DNA from: Hemileia vastatrix
Lineage: Eukaryota; Basidiomycota; Pucciniomycetes; Pucciniales; Zaghouaniaceae
Assembly (NCBI GenBank): GCA_030280995.1
Contig: JASXTE010000005.1
Coordinates: 20,478,501 to 20,542,500 of the forward strand
Reading direction: 5' to 3'
Length of the DNA: 64,000 nt
Shown: piece by piece, positions 10,769 through 21,309 of the stretch
Numbering within the stretch: position 1 is the stretch's first letter
Layout: each line of letters opens with the position of its first letter
Program-made: the position numbers and the translations under genes
The notes under the pieces: model-generated
Database searches by the model: none
Told to the model about the DNA's origin: nothing
Seen by the model: only the letters and a program-made list of their open reading frames with translations

Positions 10769-10790
10769 CAGTTTAAAGTCATAGTGGACT
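10769..10790 (-). repeat. Alpha module 10 (A)
   Basis: CAGTTTA, A, stem AGTC, loop ATAGTG, stem GACT: perfect pairing. It lies between gamma and delta, as does the C copy at 39480-39501. Confidence 0.7.
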
Positions 10791-10861
10791 TGAAACCTGA
10801 ATAATAAACAACAGAACTAGAATTCAACTAGGAGAAACAAAAGACTTGAGACAGACATTCT

Positions 10862-10903
10862 GGGGTAACTGTTCTACAGAGCAGCCAGCTCATCAGTTAC
10901 CCC
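10862..10903 (-). other. Delta hairpin (A, copy 2)
   Basis: GGGGTAACTG (10862-10871) is the perfect reverse complement of CAGTTACCCC (10894-10903). The C copy has GGGGTAATTG with CAATTACCCC, so one internal pair has switched from C-G to T-A with pairing kept. The loop carries AGAGCAGCCAGC. Confidence 0.7.
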
Positions 10904-11031
10904 CACACTTGCCAAAATAAAATCTAGAAGCCCCCCATGGGTACGTTCTAACAAAAACACAACATCCAACACAAAAAAAACCAAAAACAATAAGAGTGAA
11001 GAGACCAGCACATGAAAACCAAAGGAAATTC

Positions 11032-11053
11032 CAGTTTAAAGTCATAGAGGACT
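11032..11053 (-). repeat. Alpha module 11 (A)
   Basis: CAGTTTA, A, AGTC, loop ATAGAG, GACT: perfect stem. It is followed at 11125-11162 by a weaker delta hairpin (GGGTAACTG with CAGTCACC), so the alpha-delta pair appears to be duplicated. Confidence 0.7.
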
Positions 11054-11278
11054 AAAACCTGTGAAAAGAAACCAATACTAGGGTTCAACCAAATTAAGAG
11101 AAAGGGTTGGAAACAGACAATCTTGGGTAACTGTTGATAGAGCAGCCAGCCCATCAGTCACCTCTACACTTGCCAAGATCAAATCTAGAAGCCCCACCCA
11201 TGGGTACCTTCTAAAAAAAGTTTCCAACACAAAAGTTTCTCTGAAACACCAAAAAATTCTAAAACAAAAAATGTTCCA

Positions 11279-11300
11279 TAGTTTATCCTCATTGCAGAGT
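11279..11300 (-). repeat. Alpha module 12 (A), abuts the pol stop
   Basis: AGTTTAT then CCTC, loop ATTGCA, GAGT: one mismatch from the CCTC/GAGG stem. It touches the end of the integrase frame. The matching place in C (40065-40086) has the intact CCTC, ATTGCG, GAGG form. Confidence 0.6.
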
Positions 11301-12229
11301 CAATCTTCTTCATGCCTAGTGCCTCTGGGATAAAACCTCTTCACTTGGTCTGCAGCCACCCTCTTTTTCAAGACTGCACCATCCAACTCTTCCAAAACAT
11401 AAGAACCTCCAGATGCATGAGATCTGACTCTGTAAGCTCCGTTCCATCTGTCAGCAAACATTTTCCCCCACTGACTCTCCAAACTTCTATTATACACCAA
11501 AACCAAACAACCAGGTTTCAAGGGATTCCTGAGTCTATGAGCCTACTTCTTGTCCCAGTACCTGACTGATTGATTCCTAATATTCATCATTCTAGAGTAT
11601 GCCTTCTCCTGACATTCCTCTCTACATTCCAACTGTTGCATCCTGGCACAGAGCAATTCTTCTGTTGAGTGCAAATCATCCCAATCAATTCCAAGATAAG
11701 AGACAGCTTCCAAGTCCACTGGTAGAACAGCTTTCTGACCAAGCATTAACTCATAAGGAGAATAGCCAGTTGTCCTCTTCACAGTGACCCTATTAGTAAA
11801 TAACACCAAGGGTAAATGATGCCTTCACTTTTCAGCACTATCTCCGCACATCTTCACCAAAGCATTCTTGATAACTTGATGGCCTCGTTCAACCATGCCT
11901 TCAGCTTCAGGATAATAAGGTGTAGCCACTCTAACTTTAGAACCAACACTAGCCACATCTTCTTTAAATTTGGAACCAAACTCTGGCCTGCCATCAACAG
12001 TCACCAACTTCATCAACCCATACCTATAAATCCACTCCTTCTTCAAAAATTCTGCCACATTCTTGGCAGTCAAATCAACCAGAGGCACTGCCTCAACCCA
12101 ACCAGACAAATCATCCCTAGCAACAATCAAGTATTTATACCTGCCCTCTTTAATATGGACAGCATCCAGACTGACCCTTTCAAAAACAGTTGATTCACCA
12201 GTAGCACGGCCCACCTCTTTAGGTTTCAA
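11300..12229 (-). pseudogene. A integrase
   Basis: DDE integrase that would insert the cDNA. The catalytic core is in 12229-11825: first Asp in SLDAVHIKEGRYKYLIVARD, second in TVDGRPEF, Glu in EAEGMVERGHQ. The core continues in 11809-11543 (RTTGYSPYELMLGQKAVLP) and ends with a GPY/F-like module in 11521-11300 (MFADRWNGAYRV, then GGSYVLEELDG). No chromodomain follows. The frame is cut by stops or shifts near 12250, 11820 and 11540. The zinc-binding HHCC segment is at the end of the upstream RT open frame (LHEDLGHRG) and runs through a broken junction. The same domain in C is nearly continuous. Confidence 0.8.
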
Positions 12230-12265
12230 ATGACATCTTCTTTGAAATTCTTCACAAGATTGAAC

Positions 12266-14554
12266 CTAACCCTGCACAGCCAACTTCATACCTGGCCACC
12301 AAAATCTGTCTGCTACTCTTCTATAAGTCTCCCCAAAGCCTCTATGACCAAGGTCTTCATGCAAAGACTTCAAAACCAATTCTTGACCCTTCTTCTGAGT
12401 CACCACCACTTGAGGATTTGGATGTATCCTCCTCATCAACTGCCTTCCTGACACATAAAATCCAGGACTCTTCTTCTTGATTGCCAACCAAGTATCATCA
12501 TCACAACTATCTGGCCTCTCCAAGGTCAACAGATATTCCACCAAAATAAAATAAAACCCAGACTGACCCCAGGTCTCATCTTCAAAATCAAACAACACCA
12601 CATCCAAGGGTACAATTCTGTCATCAAAATCACCAGTATGAACATGAGCCAATTGTGCAGCCCAACCAGGACACCAATCTTTAAATTTTGGCACGTCCTT
12701 CTCTTTCCACTGAACCTTGTGAGAATCCAGTTCACTAAAAAAAACACCCTTTTCAAAATTTGAGCTGTCCCAAACAACAACTCCATCTTCATCAACAAAA
12801 ACATCCCAATCACCAGAATCAATATCAGATCCAGCCAGTTTAGCCTCTTGGGGGAGGTCAGAAAAATCTTCAGCACCCTTTGTGCTGGCCCTAACCACTG
12901 GAACATCTTCATCAAACTCTTCAGCCTCAGAATCTTCATCTGTAGGTGGCCTCCTTGATAATCCATCAGGCATAGTAAAAGTTTTACCTCGTTTTTGTAC
13001 CAGGTCAAAAGAAAAATGTTGAATAAATGCCACCCACCTAGTCATTGGAGCATTTGGAAGACTAGGTGTATTAATCATCTGAAGGAAAGATTTTGCATCC
13101 ACCTGCAGCTCAAAATGTTGCCCCCACAAAACCGTCTGCAGCTTATTTAAAATTTTAGCTACACCACACAATTCCAACTTAGGTTGAGAATACCTAGATT
13201 CCACCTCATTAAACACCACAGACTCATATCTTACTGGCCTGACCCTCCCAGTCTTATCCTCCTGAGACAAAACAGCACCAGCAGCAATATGACTTGAGTC
13301 CACTGCCAGATAAATTTTTCCAGCACCAACACCATAATCCAACTTGTGAAGAACAATATCTTCACCAACAACCTTTTTCAACTTCTGAAAAGCCTCTTCA
13401 CATTCTTCAGTCCATTCCCAATCTGCATCTTTTATGGTCAACCTCCTTAAAGGTGAATCCAACAAAGAGAAATCCTTAATAATAATCCTGACATATACAC
13501 ATGCACCCAAAAATCCCCTGACTTCAGTAGTATTTTTAGGCCTTGGCCATGACTGAATTTTATTAATCTTCTTCTTTGCCATAATCCTTCCCTCTTTACA
13601 TACCACATGACCCAGAATTTCCAAAGCAGGAACGCAACAACAGAATTTTGACCCTGAAATGGTCAAACCAGCCTCTTCAATCCTAAACAACACACTCTCT
13701 AGAGTTATTGCATATTCCCACACAAACATCCTTATGCCAGGGTTCTCCGCTAACACCTCATTGCCATAATCAGTGGATGGTCCTTTAATTCCACCATCAT
13801 CAATAAAAATACCAGCATGAGTAGGAACCTCATCCTGTAAAATCCAAGCCATCTGTGCTTGATATACTGCCACTGAATTAGTTGCTCCTTGAGGCAACCT
13901 AGTGAGCTGAAATCTTCCCGAAGGAGTCTCAAAAGTTGTGAGAGGCCTTGAATCCATATGGAGTTCCCTCTCATTATAACCACCCATAATATCACCCAAA
14001 CCATAACACACCCTTCCAGCAAAAGCTTCAACAAAATCCTCTGCACTTGGTGGCATACCAGTGTCCTTGATAGTGACTCTATTCAAGGCTCTAAGATCAT
14101 GAACCACCCACAACTTTCCATTCTGCTTTTTTACACAGAAAACTGGACTTGAGTAGCTGGAAGTCAATTGTTCGTATAACCCAGTCCTGACTCTTTCCCT
14201 AACAATCTCCACAAAATCCTCTCTAATAGTGGCTGGAATTGGAATAGGTTTGATTTGCAAAGGTTCATGACAAACCACAGGAATCAAGTAAGGTTCCCCA
14301 TAAGAGTGCTTCAATACACCCCTTTCCTCCTCAACAAACGCCACAGCTTTTTCCCTTAGCACAATAACGTGTAACAAAAACTTCTTTTCTTCTTCAGACA
14401 ACCACCCATCAGGACCAAAATTAACAACTTTCAACCTTTCCACGGTCACCCTAGCCGTCCCTACAAATTCTGGAGGATTCTTCAACAAAGGAGTACAGTA
14501 CAGATCTCTTGACAAAGGAGGTCTCTTCAAGGGAGGATTCAAACCCACAGGCAT
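12266..14554 (-). CDS. A reverse transcriptase-RNase H (partial pol)
   Basis: The longest intact coding segment of A (762 codons). RT: fingers with SSPVFCVKKQNGKLWVVHDL near residue 135, LPQGATNS near 220 and the catalytic box FIDD at 250-253 (most Ty3/Gypsy have YxDD). A connection (LGHVV, then RGFLGA) leads to RNase H with Asp in LAVDSS, Glu in KLELCG and Asp in QVDAKS. An acidic linker follows (EDSEAEEFDED, then LPQEAKLAG). An alpha hairpin lies within this linker (12836-12857). The end holds the start of the integrase zinc domain. Translation would begin upstream after a -1 frameshift at 15043-15049; the ATG at 14554 is only the first Met after a stop. One stop near 14640 breaks the link. 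Confidence 0.85.
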   Translation of the reverse strand: MPVGLNPPLKRPPLSRDLYCTPLLKNPPEFVGTARVTVERLKVVNFGPDGWLSEEEKKFLLHVIVLREKAVAFVEEERGVLKHSYGEPYLIPVVCHEPLQIKPIPIPATIREDFVEIVRERVRTGLYEQLTSSYSSPVFCVKKQNGKLWVVHDLRALNRVTIKDTGMPPSAEDFVEAFAGRVCYGLGDIMGGYNERELHMDSRPLTTFETPSGRFQLTRLPQGATNSVAVYQAQMAWILQDEVPTHAGIFIDDGGIKGPSTDYGNEVLAENPGIRMFVWEYAITLESVLFRIEEAGLTISGSKFCCCVPALEILGHVVCKEGRIMAKKKINKIQSWPRPKNTTEVRGFLGACVYVRIIIKDFSLLDSPLRRLTIKDADWEWTEECEEAFQKLKKVVGEDIVLHKLDYGVGAGKIYLAVDSSHIAAGAVLSQEDKTGRVRPVRYESVVFNEVESRYSQPKLELCGVAKILNKLQTVLWGQHFELQVDAKSFLQMINTPSLPNAPMTRWVAFIQHFSFDLVQKRGKTFTMPDGLSRRPPTDEDSEAEEFDEDVPVVRASTKGAEDFSDLPQEAKLAGSDIDSGDWDVFVDEDGVVVWDSSNFEKGVFFSELDSHKVQWKEKDVPKFKDWCPGWAAQLAHVHTGDFDDRIVPLDVVLFDFEDETWGQSGFYFILVEYLLTLERPDSCDDDTWLAIKKKSPGFYVSGRQLMRRIHPNPQVVVTQKKGQELVLKSLHEDLGHRGFGETYRRVADRFWWPGMKLAVQG
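12836..12857 (-). repeat. Alpha module 13 inside A pol linker
   Basis: CAGTTTA, G, CCTC, loop TTGGGG, GAGG: a perfect stem located inside the open pol frame, where the sense strand encodes PQEAKL. The C equivalent is at 41778-41799. Confidence 0.75.
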
Positions 14555-15036
14555 AGGCTCATTGACAGGCCTAATCTTCTGTGCTACCTTCTTGTACTTT
14601 GCTGCTCCACCTTCAACTTTAGGGATCTTCAGGATATCTTAACCACCAGACCTTGAAGAAAAACCAATGGTTTACACATTGCTCACATGTTTGGCCAAGG
14701 TAATAATTTTGAAAGTTTTAGAAGAAACCCTAGCGGTGCACAATTGGGAGGACTTACTTTTAGACCCCAATCTCACCGCCCCAAAACTTTTCCGCATATC
14801 TTTCAATAAAGATATATAACCAATCTTCTTACTTGAACTTGAATTAAAAATAATTAAGAATCTTGAGAGAGAACAGAGACTTGATAAAAAACTTGATTAA
14901 TACTTGCAGAGAAGAGAAACATTAAAAAGAAAAAGTTGAAAATCCACTTGGTATATCTCCAAGGGAGCTGACCTACTACAACCTGGGATTTCCTCATCTT
15001 GGGGAGAGGTTGTAGCACTAGGGTGATCAGCCCTCA

Positions 15037-15582
15037 TTATCCTAAAAAAGACAGACTCTCAATAGAGCCTGAGCCGCACTCCAAAAAACCAGAGGCAGCA
15101 CCCACTTCCTTCCTTCTCCTGCAACAATCCATGCACTGGCACATAGAAGATAAACCAGGCCTGGTCTCCCAACCATCCTCTTTAGGGGATGATAACCTGA
15201 TGTGAAGCCTCCTTTTGTCTTCACCATTCAACTCCAAGCTGATTCCCAAATCAAATTGATAACCAATTCTTGCCTGAAAATCCATCAAGAATGGCCCACC
15301 CAAAAATGCTTTTACATTACCTTTAGCAATGTAAAAATGAACCTTCCCTGAGGCTCGGCCAATATCTAACTTCAAAAACTCTGAAGTTCCAACCAATTCA
15401 GAGAAATGGCCACCGATCCCTCTCAAATTCCCACCAATACCAGTTTTGATGGGGAGGCCCATATGAGTTGCCTCAAACAAAGAAATCAGGTTTATCTGAG
15501 AACCTGAATCCACAGATGCCCTTGCCTCCCTGCCATTCAGAGTGACATTGACATATCCCAGAGGAGCAGAAAAATGAGTTTC
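15037..15582 (-). pseudogene. A aspartic protease (C-terminal part of gag-pro)
   Basis: Retropepsin that would cleave the polyproteins. The active-site motif is VDSGSQINLIS about 25 residues in, followed by a glycine-rich flap region (GIGGNLRGIGGH) and a second hydrophobic-hydrophobic-Gly motif (FLGGPFLMD). A Cys-rich tail (CQCMDCC) is shared with C, which has CQCCVC. The frame ends in FLG-stop just after the T-TTT-TTA slip site. The solo E LTR at 15588-16763 separates this from the upstream gag sequence; without it the frame would run on into EKFGE-type sequence as in C. Confidence 0.85.
15043..15049 (-). promoter_or_regulatory. A gag-pro/RT -1 frameshift site
   Basis: On the sense strand the heptamer T-TTT-TTA sits in the protease frame two codons before its stop. 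Slipping back one base enters the RT frame, which is open with protein conserved in C (AxxADHP...SPQDE). TTTTTTA is the classical -1 slippery heptamer type. C has T-TTT-TTG at the same place. Confidence 0.75.
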
Positions 15583-15587
15583 CATAC

Positions 15588-16763
15588 TTTCAGTATAGTT
15601 TAGTATATTAGTATGATATAATAGTGTTTATTTATGGTCTTACTACTTATTTATAAATGATTTAGTGATTAAAACTCAGGGGAGTACTAATAAAATAGTT
15701 ATACTCAAATAAAACTCACAATACTTGGATTTAAATGTGTGCTAGTGGTGCAAAAAAGATGTATAATATATAGTTATAGCTTATATAAAGATAAAATAAA
15801 TTTATAATGGCTTTATAATATACTTCTGAATGCTAATAATTGTATAGTAGTGTTTTTTCAAATTGTAGTAGTTGAATGATGATAAATAACAGTCAAAATC
15901 CCTCCTTACTTATACCCAAATCCACTGGAGTGCACAGACCTTCAATCCAGATGATGTCACTGCTATCCCTGGCAATTACAGCACTGTGAGGGCCCATCAC
16001 CTCCCCATGGCATCCACTTCAAGCAGTTTCAACACCCAGACCTCCAGTAAGGACCCTCCATCACTATTAATAATAACACAGATCTATACCATAAATAGAA
16101 AATCCAGATAAAAGCAGATACCATAAAGAAACGGGTAAAATAAACAATCAAAAAGGGATTTAATGAAACCAAAAGCATATAAAGAAAAAAATAAAATGTC
16201 CAAGCCCCAAATAACATCCCCAAGCATCCATATTAGCCCAGAAATGTCCTTCCAACCCATAAATCCGTGAAAAACCATCCAAGGAAGTAAATTAAGTTGT
16301 CCAAACTGGGTGTATGCGCCTGATATAGGTGTCTATGCTTCTGTAGACGTTGTGAGTCCACTGATTTCGTCCATATGACCTAAAATAAGCAGAAAAACAA
16401 AGGTTATAGGCTATAAAGGGGCTAAAACCCACTTATATACCTAAATATACATAATATACTGCATATTTCACTGAATATGAGATTTATGTATACATATAAG
16501 CTTATGTATGTCAATAATTACTTCATATCACTTAAGATAAGTATATTATGACTCCATTAACACCTTAATAATAATTATTAGGCTATGGATAAGCTATTTA
16601 AACTACTATAAGTTATATATTAGAATAATAATTATATATATATATAATATAATAATATATATTATTATTTTAACCTTATTTTTAAGATATAAGCTTAATT
16701 TACTTAAGGTTATCTTATTTTAAGCATACGAAATACTCAGTCCTAAGGATATCTAGGCTGACA
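15588..16763 (-). repeat. Solo LTR of family E inside A
   Basis: 1176 bp flanked by the 5-bp duplication CATAC (15583-15587 and 16764-16768). In sense it starts TGTCAGCCTAG. Its other end reads CTGAAA where the left-edge copy has CTGACA. It interrupts the A gag-protease frame and contains no internal element, so it is a solo LTR left by LTR-LTR recombination. Confidence 0.9.
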
Positions 16764-16768
16764 CATAC

Positions 16769-17493
16769 CCTCACCAAACTTTTCAGCAGAACACAAATGT
16801 ATTCTACTTCACCAGAAGAAACTCTTCTCCTGGTCAACAAATTTTTTTGTCTATCAGCCAACTCTGGACTGATAGCATACAATTCCCCATAAGATAGGGA
16901 AACCTGACCCTGATTCATCCTTTCCAGGACAGAGTCCATAACATTAACCTGAACAGACACTACTGGCCTCTCAACGTGAGCTCTTTGCTTCACCACCTTG
17001 GTCCTAGAAGATTCTTAAGGACCAGCACCACCAACAGGTTTACCATTAACAGGAACCAAACCAGATCCCTCACCAGAACCTCTAACTCCAGCAGTCTTTG
17101 GCAATGAAGCCAAAGGGACATCCTCCTCAGAGTCAGAATCCAGCTACATTGGCATTGGCTCACCATTCATGTCCAATGCACCAAAACTAGGGGGCCCATG
17201 TCAGCCATACCCTTCTGCATCTTGTACAGCGCCTCTTTGCTGTACCTCTTCCTAGCTGCACTCAACTTACGATCCAACTTTGAAGCATTTGGCTTTGGTT
17301 GGGCCTGAGAACTGCTCTTAGGCCTTCCCACTTTTCCTGCTTCCACATCATAAACACCAGCCAAGCATTCACCACTTGACTGTCCACCACAAGAATACAA
17401 CTCTAAACCACCAAAGGAAGTAGAAAAAGAGACCTTATTGACCTCCTTCCCCTTTCACTTGCCATCCTCATTCTCCTTACCAGAAGACTTCCC
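16769..17493 (-). pseudogene. A gag-protease linker, decayed
   Basis: Matches the C region between zinc knuckle and protease. Pieces recognised: YSKEALYKMQKGMADMGP near 17200, VERPVVSVQVNVMDSVL near 16960 and SPELADRQKNLLTRRRVSSGEVEYI near 16800. Frame changes and stops are frequent. The last piece runs into the E LTR insertion. Confidence 0.75.
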
Positions 17494-18597
17494 TTAATCA
17501 GGAATATCCTCAAACATTGGCCTCCTTTGATTGAGACCTCCCCTTCTCCTGACCAAATCAACAGGAGCCTGCCCCTCACTGGGCTTAACAAAAGAACCAT
17601 CAGGGAACTTGAAAACCCTGCCATCAAATTCCACCTTTCCTTCAGACACATCCCTTTTCAATGCCCAACAATCATTGGACCTGTGCCCCCTCCTGCTGCA
17701 ATAAGAGCAGACCCAAGGATCACTCCTACCAGCCCTCCTATCAAAATCTCTAGTCTGAGAAGGTGCCTTATTGACCTTCTTAGCCTCCTGAACAAAAATA
17801 TGCAGCTGCTTTGTAAGATCAGCCAACTGCTCCACCATTGGGTCCCTCTCCTGTTTGGGAACCTGCACCGAATTCCTCTCCTCCTTCTTCTCCCTAAATT
17901 CCTCTTCATCCAAAGCCTCACTTACTTTGCTGACATACTTGGCACACCCCTCCTGATAGCTGTCCACAGCCAATAACTTCAAATGGGCCTCAACAGCCTC
18001 CTTCACCTTATCCAAGGCAGACAACTTCTGGTCCCCATTAGAAAGAGTCTTCATCAATTCCTTTCTTGACAACTCCTTAAACACATCCATCCTGACATCT
18101 CTAGCCAGGGCAGACCAAAAAACATCCTTGGCAGCATTTTCATGTGCCAGCTCCTCCACTTTCACCAAATATTCTACCACAGGATCAAAATGTAGCAGAA
18201 ACTTCCTGTAACTATGTAAGTTACCAACACCACCATAAGATTGCCATTCACTGACAACCTTGTTCAGATCCACCATAGTGAACCTGACACCCCATCTAAC
18301 CACCATATCCCTACACAACAATTTCCAATCCCTCTTCTTGTAGCCAGACATGGCCACAATCTCCTTCTCCACTGACCTATCACCAATGAAGAAGATAATC
18401 TGCTTCACCATGTTCAGGTAGGAAGCACCATCCACTCCAGCAGCAGTTTCATACTTCTCTAGAAACCACTTGACATCCTCCCCATTAAACTTGGTACCAT
18501 CCCAAGTTTTAATCCTCACACACACTCTAACCATCACAGAAGGAGGACCATCCCCCCCACTGACAGTCACCACAGGAATAGCAGAACCAGAAGCCAT
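17494..18597 (-). pseudogene. A Gag (capsid-nucleocapsid)
   Basis: Structural protein of the virus-like particle. The start MASGSAIPV (18597) aligns with MSSSAVASG of C; the frame is open 7 codons further up. The N-terminal two thirds is helical capsid (WDGTKFNGEDVKWFLEKYE, then DGASYLNMVKQIIFFI, then VRWGVRFTMVDLN, then VEYLVKVEELAHENAAKDVFW). The nucleocapsid zinc knuckle is CSYCSRRGHRSNDC (CX2CX4HX4C) near residue 300. The frame ends at a stop at 17494 where C continues, so only this N-terminal piece is intact. It shares the overall pattern with C and, distantly, with the C' remnant at 30169-32071. Confidence 0.85.
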
Positions 18598-18668
18598 TCT
18601 TCCAGTCCAAAACACCAAAAAGAGCCAACCAACAAAAACAGAGATTCCAAAGAACTAGCAAGTTCCCC
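18598..18668 (-). other. A leader between PBS and gag
   Basis: Short 71-nt leader with no structure that I can support. C has a leader of about 160 nt, including a duplicated AAGCCTCTTGCAGGC block at 46812-46880. Confidence 0.5.
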
Positions 18669-18685
18669 CCCCACATTGGGCACCA
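18669..18685 (-). other. A primer binding site, decayed tRNA-Lys type
   Basis: On the sense strand TGGTGCCCAATGTGGGG begins 4 nt after the 5' LTR. It differs from the C site TGGCGCCCAACGTGGGG at two places, both CpG changed to TpG. The latter is the known primer site complementary to the 3' end of tRNA-Lys(1,2). Confidence 0.8.
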
Positions 18686-18689
18686 GAAA

Positions 18690-19757
18690 TGTAGACAATC
18701 CTATGGTACTAGCTATAGGCCTTGACCAAGGGAGTTGGAGAAAAACCAGAGAGAAAATCCCCTGTCCCTTTAGAAAAATAAGTGAGATTTACTTGCTAAA
18801 GTAAGTTGGTTCCTGTTTTGCTAAAGCCCCTTTTCAACACACTTGACTGCTTGATGAGCAAAGAAAGTAGTCCCCAGATATACTACCAGATCAAAGAACT
18901 GAAATTTAGAACAATGTCCACACCAGAGACAGCAAAGATACTTGATGTAGGCTGCAAATATACACCAGAGACAGCAATAATACTTGCTATAGCTTGCAAG
19001 ACTATAACAAAGAAAACAGTTGCCAAAGTTAAGTTAAATGAAGAACTCACTTGCAACAAACACAGCCAAATTGTGGCCAGAAAACAGTGAAAACTGAGTG
19101 AGGAACAATTATATCACCTCCTGATGGTTGTATGATGATTAAGGTTGCCCTAAACTGTCTTATTCACTATTTACACACAAACCACTAACTAAGAGCCCAT
19201 GCACACCCACCAAATGAATAAAAAACCCTCCTGAAGCGCTCCCCAACCTTCTAAAACAGAGGCGGACAGGCCGCCCGACGTCGGAGGTGACACCTGAAGC
19301 GGCCCGGCCTCCCTGAAGCCAGAAAACCAATAAAAACAACTAATCTACTTAGAAAAATTAGCTACAACTACTAAAACCTTTAAAACACGGAATTTCACTA
19401 TAACAACATTGGGACATGAAATATAGAGAAAAATTAGCTCTATCTAATTGTACTAAGCCCCTAACCCTAAGACTTAAGGTTAGCCCGTAAAACAGGAAAA
19501 AAATTAAACAGCTATCTTTTATAAATGAAAAATGAGGAAATGACCCCTTAAAACTTAGAATATGAAAAATGTCTTCAAGACATAAAATATAGAGAAAAAC
19601 TGGGGCTATCCAATGATAGTACCCACATACCTGCAGACCCAATATTCACGAATTAAAACCAGAAAAATACCCAATTCCTTAACAGATGTCAATTAAGACA
19701 TGCACAAATAGCGCCAAATCACGCAACAAAGGCCCCTGCCAATGTTGGAAGACCACA
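18690..19757 (-). repeat. A right (5') LTR
   Basis: 1068 bp, matching 6047-7114 with scattered substitutions (several C-T or G-A). It is followed by the target duplication CTGG at 19758-19761. Confidence 0.9.
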
Positions 19758-19766
19758 CTGGTACGT

Positions 19767-20856
19767 TATGGTAAGGTAAACTCTTACAGTCGCCTTGCTG
19801 TAAGCAGAATCCGGAGGAGATATGTGGATTTAGCTGAAAACCCCGTCCTTCCAACAAAAATATCAAAATGGGAATTCTAAATCACTAAGTTAACCAATCT
19901 ACTTGGATCTGATTTATAAAATAATGAAACTCTAAAATAATTAACGCTTATTGAGATTTAAAGAAAGTGGCTGTTGATAAAAAAATACTGATAACAACAA
20001 TTAAGGTGTACCAGTGAAAGATCAAAAAAGATTGACTTTTATGTTTTTATAATAATTTGAATTTTTATGAGACAGCAATAATCAAGTCCCAGTGATGAAG
20101 ACCTTTCTAAAGATACCCTATATGAAGTGTGATTTAAATTGTTGAGTAGTATTTCTAAAATGTTATATATAAAATATAAAGTTATAAGGGTATTACAATT
20201 TATTTAATTTGTTTAGTAATAAAAAATGAGACTGTGGTGGTTAATGATTAAGCTGTATGTTGTGTCCCCCTCTCAATCTTGAGTTTGAGAAGCGCTTAAG
20301 TATTCCTAGTCACGTGCCTAAGTTTTCCCCTCCAGAGCTCTTCCAGAGTCAATCCGGAGCCCGTACGGAGTCCGTCCGGACTTCCGGACTCAATTAGAAC
20401 CTTAAAACTATAATAAAAAATCTAGAAAAATTACACATAATAGAGCTACTTCCCCTTTACATACCAAGCTAATTTTCGTAGTCTGCGCAGCTCTAATTAC
20501 CCCGTGAAAATTCATCGAAGTTAAGTAATTTCTGAAAACGTAAATATTTCTATAAAACTTTAAAATTCATTTAAAAATATAAGAAAAATAGTAAAAATTC
20601 TGGGAAAATTTCCCAAGGTTCTTGAGTGACTTGACTTGATACTTATAAATTTTTCAGACCGTAAAAAATAAGTTTTCTCTGTAAAATAAATTTTTTTTGT
20701 GTAGGCATTTGCTCGTGACCAATTTCTTCATATTTAAAACTCAAATAAATTAAATAAAACCCTTTTATATATAAAAAAAATAATAACGCCAATCTTTCAC
20801 GCCGTAATAACTCCATTTACATATTTAGGTTCCGTACTAAACTTTAGGCTACCACA
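19767..20856 (-). repeat. Solo LTR of family C
   Basis: 1090 bp, TATGGTAAGG...CTACCACA, matching the LTRs at 36109-37306 and 46948-48035. It is flanked by ACGT at 19763-19766 and 20857-20860, a 4-bp duplication. It lies only 5 bp from the edge of element A, in the same B1 LTR. It carries about two units of the GAGTCCGTACG-type repeat. Confidence 0.9.
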
Positions 20857-20860
20857 ACGT

Positions 20861-21247
20861 CAACAAGGGCATCAAATTTATTAACAATAAAGTTTGAGTT
20901 CCTTGGACTGTCACAATTAATTACACAATAATTAATTAATTAAATTACTTTCACAGGATTCCAGATCTCTCACTGAGGTAATATAATTGTTTTAAAGTTT
21001 TTTTATTATAATTTTATTATTAAATTCTATTCCCATTGACTTATACCATTGAGCACGGTGTTAGGGAGTAAAATTGTAAGGGACATTTTATTTACACTAA
21101 TTAATTATACTACTTATTGTACTTAACTAGTTAATTGTAAGTGATACTTAAGTAGATAATTAATTATTAGTAAGAAGAAGTGGCATTGCTTCAACTCAGT
21201 AAAATAATTAATTATTTTACCGGTTAAGTCTAGTAGTCTGGCTGACA
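20861..21247 (-). repeat. B1 left LTR, second part
   Basis: Continues the LTR begun at 5648. It matches 28650-29063 through the GAGCACGGTGTTAGGGAGT block and the closing GTCTAGTAGTCTGGCTGACA. The sense 3' LTR therefore starts TGTCAGCC at 21247. Confidence 0.85.
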
Positions 21248-21259
21248 CTCCCTCACTCT
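21248..21259 (-). other. B1 polypurine tract
   Basis: Sense strand AGAGTGAGGGAG lies directly before TGTCAGCC of the 3' LTR. B2 has AAGTGAGGGAG at 56768-56778. Confidence 0.7.
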
Positions 21260-21309
21260 AAAAAAGACAAAAAAAAATGCTATGATTTTTTCTTTTTATA
21301 CTTTTTTAG

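Larger units (their letters stand above)
6047..19757 (-). mobile_element. Ty3/Gypsy element A with antisense genes
   Basis: Two 1068-bp LTRs (6047-7114 and 18690-19757) with TGTAGACAAT...GACCACA ends enclose about 11.6 kb. The insertion is flanked by CTGG at 6043-6046 and 19758-19761, a 4-bp target duplication. Without the inner solo E LTR the element is about 12.5 kb, long for Ty3/Gypsy. The extra length is a 4.2-kb region between integrase and 3' LTR (7115-11300), which holds two plus-strand genes and structured repeats. LTR pair differences of a few percent and loss of most CpG dinucleotides suggest an old, methylated copy. It is clearly related to C by Gag, Pol, primer site and polypurine tract. 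Confidence 0.9.

Noticed and set aside
11312..11569. Plus-strand frames opposite A and C pol (also 42236-42711 and 45275-45686)
   Set aside because: They mirror conserved pol or gag codons on the other strand, have no domain and no introns, and differ from the antisense genes, which have no sense-coding partner.
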